Positions 57,245 to 64,000 of a DNA stretch of 64,000 nt are shown here, in pieces. The position numbers and the translations under genes were made by a program. A model generated the notes under the pieces. The model searched no databases. It saw nothing but the letters and a program-made list of their open reading frames with translations, and had not been told where the DNA came from. This DNA comes from an uncultured Erysipelotrichaceae bacterium (GTDB lineage Bacteria; Bacillota_I; Bacilli_A; Erysipelotrichales; Erysipelotrichaceae), in NCBI GenBank assembly GCA_947569705.1, contig CANOSP010000005.1, positions 1-64,000 on the forward strand, read 5' to 3'. The first letter of the stretch is position 1; every line of letters begins with the position of its first letter.

Positions 57245-59590
57245 CTATTCTCCGCTTAACAATGCTTTCGGAGTAATTCGCTTAATTCTCAGTGACATCA
57301 TACAAATAATCACAAAAGTGAAAATGATTAAGCCGACACCGAACACGATAATTAATCCGATCGGAATTTCAAACATGCATTTTACGATACCGACATTACT
57401 TAAAAACAAGGATGCCAACGGATTAATCAAATAGGAATTGATCATCAGACCGATCACACAGGAACAAATTACCACCGGCATAAAGCTCAACGCTGTTTGT
57501 AAAACGAGTTGACGTGTTGTAAAGCCCAATGCTTTCATAATTCCGTATTCATACTGTTTTTGATTCAACAAAGTACGAACAAGTAAATACAGCACCAATA
57601 ACACGATCAAACCGCCCAACAATACGATCGCAACTACAATGAAACTCATTAGCACAACATAGACACCGCTTGTGGCGTCAATCACCGCATCGATATTTAC
57701 CGATGCTTTCACATGTTCATGAAAAGTATTTCGCACATCTTCATTAAAAGCATCAATATCACTTCCCGGTTTTAAATTCAAATAATAGTTTGCCTCGGTA
57801 AGCTTCCCCATTCGCTCATAGCCTTGTCTTGTTAAAAAACAATCCTTACCTAAATTATTAGAAATCTGAGAATAACCGCTTACGATATAAGACGCCTCTT
57901 TGCCGTCAGTGCTGAAGGTAATTTCATCACCGATTTTAATCCCCTGATCCTTCGCATATTTAATCGCAACAGCGGTTTCGTTTTCATATCGAGGAAGTCT
58001 GCCTTCTACACAAACCATTTGATTATTCAGATCATTGAAATCATCGGTGATTGTGACTGCCAGTGATACACCGTTCACATGACGCAGTGATCCGGTATGA
58101 AACAAATAACTCTTTTCAATTCGCGGATCCTGTTGAAAATATTCTTGTAATTCAGCTTCCGTTTCCGTATCAACACCGATACTGGAATCCGCTGTCTCTC
58201 CGGCGATCATATCAATCATCGGCTGAATGTCTAAAATAACATTTTTCAACATCACGGCAGTAAACGCCGACACCAGTGTCAACATTACCGTCGTAATACA
58301 TACAATAATATTTTGTTTCGTCTGTCCTGCCGCTGCTTTTAAAGATAAACTCGGTAATAACGGTATGCGTGAATTTGAGAGCGGTACATGATTTTTACGG
58401 AAATTATGATTCGGAATACCTTGACGAAGCGCTCGAATTGCTTCATAGCGTTTTACACGATGTACGGATAAATACACAGCGATCACCACGATTGAGGTAA
58501 TAAAGGCAATCGTTGTTAAAAACGGCATCGGTAAAAAACGCATATGATAAGGAATGCCTGTTTGTGAAATCATCATTTCATTGACAGACGGAAACAGACT
58601 GTAGGTCAATAAGGCACCGATCGCACTGCTTAATACACTGAGCAACATCATTTGAAACATATATGCCAGAATAATCTGACGGCTTTGATAGCCGATTGCC
58701 TTTAGAATCCCAAGCTTTTTCATGTTTTCCTGAATATCCGTGATGACATTCGCAACGATCACAATCATCACAATTAACAATACAATAAATGCCATGGCAC
58801 TTAAGATTGCGGCGGCGATCATCTGTGAAATGTAACGAGAGGAAGAAATCAACTGATAAGAACTGGTGATCACGCGCAAATTCGGATATTGCTCGGATAA
58901 CAATTCATTCAATCGTGTTTCTACAACCTCTCCGGCTTGCTTATCATGTAAACGCACCGATACAAATGTCGATTCCGGCAGCTGCTCATATGCTTTTATT
59001 TCTTGATATAACTCACTGTCTAAAGCCATAAGGACCACTATACAGTTATGGGAACCGTTCATAATGTGATTCGTATACCCGGCAATCGGAAACGTAAGCG
59101 CCTGATCACCGATAATGACTTCAAAATCATTGCCGAGTTTTAAATTTTCATCATTCGCATAAAGCATCGGAATATAGATGCCTTCAACTCCTTGCTTTTT
59201 TTCAATCAATTCACTTGTTCCGATATTGCGTGAAAATGCCGTTTTTTCATCCATAAACATAAGATTCATACCGATGGTACCGCCGTTATATTGAAATGTC
59301 CCGAAAGTAAATAAACCATCGTCCATTCGATATTCACTGATATCGGGATCTTCTTTCAACGTTGTATCCAAGAACGCTCGCATCTTTGTATCATTACTGC
59401 TTATTGCCATCGTCACATGTTCACTGTGCAGTCTTTCATGTTGAGCATCGAAATTATTCTTATAATCGCCGGATAAAATCAGCCATATATTCATCATGCA
59501 GGCAGCTGTGATAATCAAGGTGATAATTACGATTGTCTGTTTTTTGCGTTTGCGGATATTGCTTGCCGCAAGCATTGCATATTTTCTCAT
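57245..59590 (-). CDS. ABC transporter permease (FtsX/MacB type)
   Basis: 781 residues. A first helix, a large extracytoplasmic domain, a first three-helix FtsX block (about 255-375), a second anchor helix and external domain, and a second three-helix block near the C-terminus, as in BceB/YxdM-like long permeases or duplicated MacB-type permeases. The ATG is one base after the ATPase stop. It likely exports or counters antimicrobial peptides or lipids. Confidence 0.92.
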   Translation of the reverse strand: MRKYAMLAASNIRKRKKQTIVIITLIITAACMMNIWLILSGDYKNNFDAQHERLHSEHVTMAISSNDTKMRAFLDTTLKEDPDISEYRMDDGLFTFGTFQYNGGTIGMNLMFMDEKTAFSRNIGTSELIEKKQGVEGIYIPMLYANDENLKLGNDFEVIIGDQALTFPIAGYTNHIMNGSHNCIVVLMALDSELYQEIKAYEQLPESTFVSVRLHDKQAGEVVETRLNELLSEQYPNLRVITSSYQLISSSRYISQMIAAAILSAMAFIVLLIVMIVIVANVITDIQENMKKLGILKAIGYQSRQIILAYMFQMMLLSVLSSAIGALLTYSLFPSVNEMMISQTGIPYHMRFLPMPFLTTIAFITSIVVIAVYLSVHRVKRYEAIRALRQGIPNHNFRKNHVPLSNSRIPLLPSLSLKAAAGQTKQNIIVCITTVMLTLVSAFTAVMLKNVILDIQPMIDMIAGETADSSIGVDTETEAELQEYFQQDPRIEKSYLFHTGSLRHVNGVSLAVTITDDFNDLNNQMVCVEGRLPRYENETAVAIKYAKDQGIKIGDEITFSTDGKEASYIVSGYSQISNNLGKDCFLTRQGYERMGKLTEANYYLNLKPGSDIDAFNEDVRNTFHEHVKASVNIDAVIDATSGVYVVLMSFIVVAIVLLGGLIVLLVLYLLVRTLLNQKQYEYGIMKALGFTTRQLVLQTALSFMPVVICSCVIGLMINSYLINPLASLFLSNVGIVKCMFEIPIGLIIVFGVGLIIFTFVIICMMSLRIKRITPKALLSGE

Positions 59591-59591
59591 A

Positions 59592-60347
59592 CTACCAGCC
59601 CATATCGTTTAGAAAGGCGGTAAGCTGTTTGCGGCGGCTTCCTGATTCTTCATAGTCACCGAGCTGACATTCACCCAAAACAATGCCGTCTTTCAGATAT
59701 AGAATTCGATTACCGCGTAATGCCGACTGAATATCATGAGTCACCATCACGATACTTTGTCCCTGTCGATGAAATTCACTTAATGTATCTAATACCTCGG
59801 TTCCGGTTTTGGAATTTAAGGCACCGGTCGGTTCATCCGCAAACAAAATCTGCGGGTGATTAATCAACGCTCTGACGATTCCGACACGCTGTGCTTCACC
59901 GCCGGAAATTTGTGTCGGAAATTTCGCCTGTGTTGTCTCATCGATCCCGACCGCTTCAAATAAGCTTTTCGCCTTTTTTATCAATGCCTTACGACCCTTT
60001 GTGACAAGCAAACCTGCCATCAATACATTATCCATTACGCTCATGGAATCCATTAAATAAATCTGTTGAAACACAAAGCCGTAATTCTTACGGCGAAATA
60101 CTGCCAGTTCATCGGCACTGTAATCACTGATACAATGATCCTGAAAATGAATTGTTCCGAGTGTCGGCGTATCCATACCGGACAATGCATATAAAAGCGT
60201 TGATTTTCCGGCTCCGCTCGCTCCCATAATAATTGTAAAGTCTCCTTGATACAGTTCTAAATCAATATTTTTTAATACGTGTTGAATCGTTCCTTTATTG
60301 GAAAATGATTTGCTTAGCTTTTCGGTTTGAATAATTACAGGTTTCAT
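59592..60347 (-). CDS. ABC transporter ATPase (MacB/LolD type)
   Basis: 251 residues. Walker A GASGAGKSTLLYAL, signature ISGGEAQRVGIVRAL, Walker B ILFADEPTGALNSKTG. AAAGGAGG before the ATG. Partner of the permease just downstream. Possibly controlled by the kinase/response regulator pair at the window end. Confidence 0.94.
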   Translation of the reverse strand: MKPVIIQTEKLSKSFSNKGTIQHVLKNIDLELYQGDFTIIMGASGAGKSTLLYALSGMDTPTLGTIHFQDHCISDYSADELAVFRRKNYGFVFQQIYLMDSMSVMDNVLMAGLLVTKGRKALIKKAKSLFEAVGIDETTQAKFPTQISGGEAQRVGIVRALINHPQILFADEPTGALNSKTGTEVLDTLSEFHRQGQSIVMVTHDIQSALRGNRILYLKDGIVLGECQLGDYEESGSRRKQLTAFLNDMGW

Positions 60348-60460
60348 AAAAGCCTCCTTTTTACACTTCTATTTTATTAAAATAAATATTAAATGGCTTT
60401 AGCAGTTTCTTAATTATTTCTTAAATTTGACAGTACAATATTTATCAGATAATGAAGCTG

Positions 60461-60985
60461 CTATAAAAGTTTATAGGTGCCTTTACCGAGTTTTTTAACT
60501 AATCCGTTTGCTTCATTTTGATTCATAATCCTTTGAAGCTGTCTTGAGCTGCAATGAAGATGAAAGGCTGCCTGCTCAATTCCCTTTAATGTTTGATTAA
60601 AACACTTATATTTCATATATGAGATCACTCGTTCATTAAGCGTAGTCGGAATTGTTTCTACATCTGTTATTGTTGCCATTTTAGCAGCCAAACTTTTACA
60701 AACAAGTGCTAAAAAATGATGATTTTTCAATAGTGCTTCTTTATGTTTTTCAATAGAAAACGATAAACATGTTACACTTTCAACAGCTTCCGCATAAATA
60801 TGATTACTTTTCGGATAAAAAAGATCCATCTCTCCGAGCAGGTATTCGTGTGTTCCCTTTGATAAGAAATAACAAGAGCCGTCATCTCTTATCAAATAGA
60901 TATTTACTGCACCTTGTTCTACAATTTGGAATAGGCTTTCCTCTTGAAAAGGCGAACTGATGAATTCACCCTTTTCATATTTCAT
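60461..60985 (-). CDS. Crp/Fnr-family transcription regulator
   Basis: 174 residues, somewhat short. Cyclic-nucleotide-binding-like beta barrel (LFQIVEQGAVNIYLIRDDGSCYFLSKG, LLGEMDLFY) and C-terminal HTH (GIEQAAFHLHCSSRQLQRIMNQNEANGLVKKLGKGTYKL). The N-terminal effector domain lacks Cys clusters, so it is not an Fe-S FNR. Divergent from the MATE gene, whose promoter carries a palindrome at the class II activation distance. Confidence 0.9.
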   Translation of the reverse strand: MKYEKGEFISSPFQEESLFQIVEQGAVNIYLIRDDGSCYFLSKGTHEYLLGEMDLFYPKSNHIYAEAVESVTCLSFSIEKHKEALLKNHHFLALVCKSLAAKMATITDVETIPTTLNERVISYMKYKCFNQTLKGIEQAAFHLHCSSRQLQRIMNQNEANGLVKKLGKGTYKLL

Positions 60986-61096
60986 TAAGTAAAAATCATG
61001 CCCGTTTTCTGAAGTATTTTACTGTATTCGCTTTTTTCAATATGCGCAGCGACAGTTTTTTTTATCATAAATTCTTTCCATAAGCTTTCTCCTACA

Positions 61097-61137
61097 AGAC
61101 ATATGTCTCGTTATTCTGTTCTATTTTACATTATAAT
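61097..61137 (+). promoter_or_regulatory. Crp/Fnr-type class II promoter of the MATE gene
   Basis: AGACATATGTCT (61097-61108) is a perfect 12-base palindrome; TATAAT is at 61132-61137 with no good -35. From a start seven bases past the -10, the palindrome centre lies at about -41.5, the class II Crp/Fnr position. Confidence 0.6.
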
Positions 61138-61165
61138 AAACTGCGATACAAGAGAGGAGCATCAT

Positions 61166-62526
61166 ATGACAAACGTATTTGAAGAAAAAATATTTCTAAA
61201 GCAATTATGAGTGTTGGCTTACCCACAATGCTCGGTCAGCTTACGACACTTATTTATAATATAGCCGATACTTTCTTTGTTTCATTGACAAAAGATGCGG
61301 CTATGATTGCCGCTGTTACGCTTTGTGCACCGATCTTATTGATAATCATGTCAATAGCCGGAATATTCGGAATGGGCGGAAGCAGTGTAATTGCCCGTTT
61401 ATTAGGAAAAGAAAAAAATGAAGAAGCGGGCAATACATTAAATTTTTGTGTTTATGCAATGGCGGCAGCCGGTATTTTAACCCTGCTTGCCGGTTTATTG
61501 TTATTGCGCCCTTTCGCCGTATTATCCGAAGCAGATGCTGAAAACATTGCTTATACTTGCAGTTATTTACAATGGATATTTTTGGGTGCTCCTTTTATTA
61601 TTTTAGCCAACGGCTTTGTCCATCTGTTTCGTTCCGTCGGATTAATAAAAGAAAGTACTGTCGGCTTAGTGCTGGGAAATGCAATTAACATGATCTTCGA
61701 TTATGTTTTTATCGCTGTTTTAGACTGGAAGACGGCAGGTGCCGCACTCGCTACCTCATTAGGATTCGCCTGTGCAACAATTTATTATCTGTTATGTATG
61801 CTGCACAAAAGAAGAAACGGAAATCAACTGCTGTCGTTGTCACCGAAACGATTTTCACTTGATAGAATAATGGTTCAAAGTGTGATCGGCATCGGCATTC
61901 CCGGAGCGCTGATCACCTTACTTATGAGTGTTTCTAATATTGTGCTTAACAATTATATCGGTATTTACGGTTCTGATGCGGTAGCTTCATATGGGATTGC
62001 TTATAAGTTGGATATGATTCCGATATTATTATCTGTCGGACTGTCGCAGGGTGTTGCCCCCTTGATAGGTTATTGCTACGGCGGAAATAATCGTAAAAGA
62101 ATGCATGATATAGTAAAAATTGCAATCTGGTACGGTATACTCATGGGACTTTTGTTTACCGCAGCCTTTATGCTTTGGGGAAAGCAATTTGTCGCGATTT
62201 TCCTGCAAGACGAACATTTAATTGATCAAGCCGGTTATTTCTTAAAAATACTCTGTCTGTCGGCGCCTTTACTGAGTGTGATTAATATGATGACAAGCTA
62301 TTTTCAAGCACTGGGAAAAGCAATGAAATCTTTGAGCGTTACTCTGCTCAGGAATGCTGTTTTATTTATTCCGGGAGTTATTCTTTTAAACCATTTTTGG
62401 AAATTAAACGGTGTGATTGCTGCACAGCCAGTTGTTGAAATATTATTAACAATCATCTGTATTTTTATGTATTTGTCGGAAACACGCAGATCCGCTTCGA
62501 TTGAAATGCACTGTAACTATCATTAA
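61166..62526 (+). pseudogene. MATE transporter with a frameshift near its start
   Basis: AGGAGCATCAT precedes an ATG giving MTNVFEEK, then frame loss: a run of six A (61185-61190) would need seven to read MTNVFEEKNISKAIMSVGLP. As sequenced, it stops after 14 codons at TGA, which overlaps an ATG (ATGA, 61207) that starts the intact 439-residue pump body (SVGLPTMLGQLTTLIYNIADTFFVS). So the pump may be broken, phase-variable, or made by reinitiation. The MATE body itself looks whole, with twelve helices. Confidence 0.82.
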
Positions 62527-62570
62527 ATGGAAGTAATTTTCAAAGCATAAGCAATGCATACCGCAAAATT

Positions 62571-63833
62571 CTAATCTCTGCTTAACATCAAATAAAGCTT
62601 TACCAAAAGACCTTGCTTCCCGTTTTCTACGACACATGCCCCCTGCATCATTTTCATTAAATAATCGGTGATATAAAGTCCCAAGCCTGCCCCTTCCATT
62701 GCCTCGGTATGTTTGCCTCTTACATATTTTTCTTTGATGTGCAGTATTTCCTGTTCACTGACACCACCGCCGAAATCCTCAATCGCTATGATCAAATATT
62801 GATCGGAAAGCGTGTGTGTGACAAGAATTTCTGTATCTGCGTATTTGTACGAATTGGCAAAAATATTATCAAACACCTGCTGCAAGCGCAATAAATCCGC
62901 ACAAACGACACACTCCGGCAGCGATGATAATTCCGCCTTGTGCCGATAATCGGCATTTTCCAACAGTTTGAAAATTTCACTGCTTTTACAATCAGTGACA
63001 GCTACTGATAATGCTTCTAATTCTTCTAATGATGAAGTAAATAAATCATTGACCAATCGATCAATCTGATCACTTTTCTGCATAATCTGATGATAGGTAG
63101 CTTTATTTTTTTCATTGTCGCTTAATGCCGCACCTACCTCTGATGCCGCTTTGATACTGGCTAACGGTGTTTTAATATCATGAGAAAGCTTCGCAATCAA
63201 CTCTTTTTTACTTTCATTGGCTTTCGCTTCGGCAATACGCGCCTGTTTGATCTCATAGCGCATTAGATCGAATGCTTCACTGAAAGCACCGAACGCATTC
63301 TTACGATCCATAGCCAGCGGTATATCTAAATCTCCGCAAGCCACTCGCTTCGCAAATGCCAGCATTTGTGAAAACGGCAAAATAATTGTTCGCTGTAAAT
63401 AACTAAAGTAAATTACCGCAATAATACTTTGAATGATTATCATGATCAATACAATGGAAACCATTGTCTGTAATTGCGTTTGATATTGTTGATTCAGGCG
63501 GTTTGAAATAATCAGCTTGCCCTGTACTTGATCTTCGATCTCAATGTCGAGAATCGTATCCTGATTGTGAATCGCTTCATTAATTGTGGTACTTACTGAA
63601 GAATCGCTTTGATAGCGAACATTGCCGTTCTGATCGATTACACTGTATTCTTGATTCGTACGATTCACATGATGATCTAAAGCATTCCAGTCGTTTTTCA
63701 CTTCCCAGAGGATTTCATTGACACTCACCGTATCGGTACTTAATTCGCTTCCTTGATCAAACAGCGTGACAAGACAAAAAATCTCGATCGTTAATACAAG
63801 CAAATACAGCCAGACAATTCCTTTGCTTTTCAT
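62571..63833 (-). CDS. Sensor histidine kinase
   Basis: 420 residues: two helices flanking an extracytoplasmic sensor (about 30-120), a HAMP-like segment, H-box KLSHDIKTPLASIKA (His about 217), N-box FDNIFANSYKYAD, G-boxes DFGGGVSEQE and GAGLGLYITDYLM. Its ATG overlaps the stop of the response-regulator gene (ATGA). Likely controls a transporter such as the nearby ABC exporter. Confidence 0.94.
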   Translation of the reverse strand: MKSKGIVWLYLLVLTIEIFCLVTLFDQGSELSTDTVSVNEILWEVKNDWNALDHHVNRTNQEYSVIDQNGNVRYQSDSSVSTTINEAIHNQDTILDIEIEDQVQGKLIISNRLNQQYQTQLQTMVSIVLIMIIIQSIIAVIYFSYLQRTIILPFSQMLAFAKRVACGDLDIPLAMDRKNAFGAFSEAFDLMRYEIKQARIAEAKANESKKELIAKLSHDIKTPLASIKAASEVGAALSDNEKNKATYHQIMQKSDQIDRLVNDLFTSSLEELEALSVAVTDCKSSEIFKLLENADYRHKAELSSLPECVVCADLLRLQQVFDNIFANSYKYADTEILVTHTLSDQYLIIAIEDFGGGVSEQEILHIKEKYVRGKHTEAMEGAGLGLYITDYLMKMMQGACVVENGKQGLLVKLYLMLSRD

Positions 63834-64000
63834 AAGCCGTCACCGCTGAACTGATAGCCTTCGCCCCATTTGGTTATGATATACTTCGGAGCGGACGGAT
63901 CCTTTTCAATCATTTGCCGCAGCTTGCGGATATGGACGTTTAAAGTTCCGTCTGTTGTATACTTATCTTTCCACACCTGTTCAAATAATTCCTGTTTGGT
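63830..64000 (-). CDS. OmpR-family response regulator, C-terminal end (cut by window)
   Basis: The last 56 residues of an OmpR/PhoB winged helix: LFEQVW, LNVHIRKLRQMIE, YIITKWGEGYQF. The start lies beyond the window. Overlaps the kinase gene by four bases (ATGA), showing a co-translated two-component system. Confidence 0.93.
   Translation of the reverse strand, partial: TKQELFEQVWKDKYTTDGTLNVHIRKLRQMIEKDPSAPKYIITKWGEGYQFSGDGL

Overview
This is a low-G+C Gram-positive (Bacillota) chromosome segment. The gene complement fits an Erysipelotrichaceae-like or Clostridia-like gut or oral commensal: serine hydroxymethyltransferase, DUF1846, class II FBP aldolase, methionine aminopeptidase with a SEC-C tail, several MATE pumps, an Opp peptide importer, Rpn-type nuclease, LPXTG-like and giant Ca-binding surface proteins. 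Promoters are of the sigma-A TTGACA/TATAAT type, and cre-like (CcpA) sites sit before pgm and ptsH. The genus cannot be fixed from the sequence alone.

Layout. 0-11.7 kb: glyA, a MATE pump, deoC, a membrane protein, two fused ATPase/permease ABC half-transporters, a manganese-catalase-like protein, a fluoroacetyl-CoA-thioesterase-like hotdog protein and an Rpn nuclease. 11.9-20.2 kb: accessory DNA attached to the 3' end of lysS. It holds a complete agr-type quorum-sensing locus (agrA, agrC, agrB, a PadR-like regulator, and a 32-codon agrD missed by ordinary gene calling), then a secreted bacteriocin-like protein with a small two-helix membrane protein. It also holds remnants of an IS200-type and an IS1182-like element, and a second small module (LPXTG-like surface protein plus XRE regulator). 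Copies of the lysS 3' end at about 18.1 kb and 20.2 kb, and a weaker one at 11.9 kb, look like attachment-site duplications from tandem integration. 20.2-32 kb: lysS with a T-box leader, tRNA-Asn, yggS, decayed DNA, an orphan LytTR regulator with a cysteine desulfidase-like enzyme, and oppABCDF. 32-48 kb: murA, a DUF1846 gene, fba, a DUF4143 ATPase, a small membrane protein with a decayed tandem copy, pgm, a SHOCT protein, ptsH, DUF523, an LRR protein, a MerR gene broken by one stop codon beside a MerR-type promoter and MATE gene, yhfC, ybjQ, yaaA. 48.6-64 kb: a 1,850-residue surface protein, a sigma factor carrying its own membrane domain, map, tRNA-Ser with a decayed 3' copy downstream, an ABC exporter, a Crp/Fnr regulator facing a frameshifted MATE gene, and a histidine kinase/response regulator pair cut by the window end.

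The most interesting unit is the agr-like island. A predicted serine-containing cyclic peptide pheromone (AgrD) would be processed by AgrB and sensed by AgrC/AgrA. It has its own promoter region with a perfect 7-1-7 palindrome next to the PadR-like gene, and a likely antimicrobial or effector output gene lies just beyond its terminator. All functional statements here are inferred from the sequence read by eye and from family knowledge; no searches were run.
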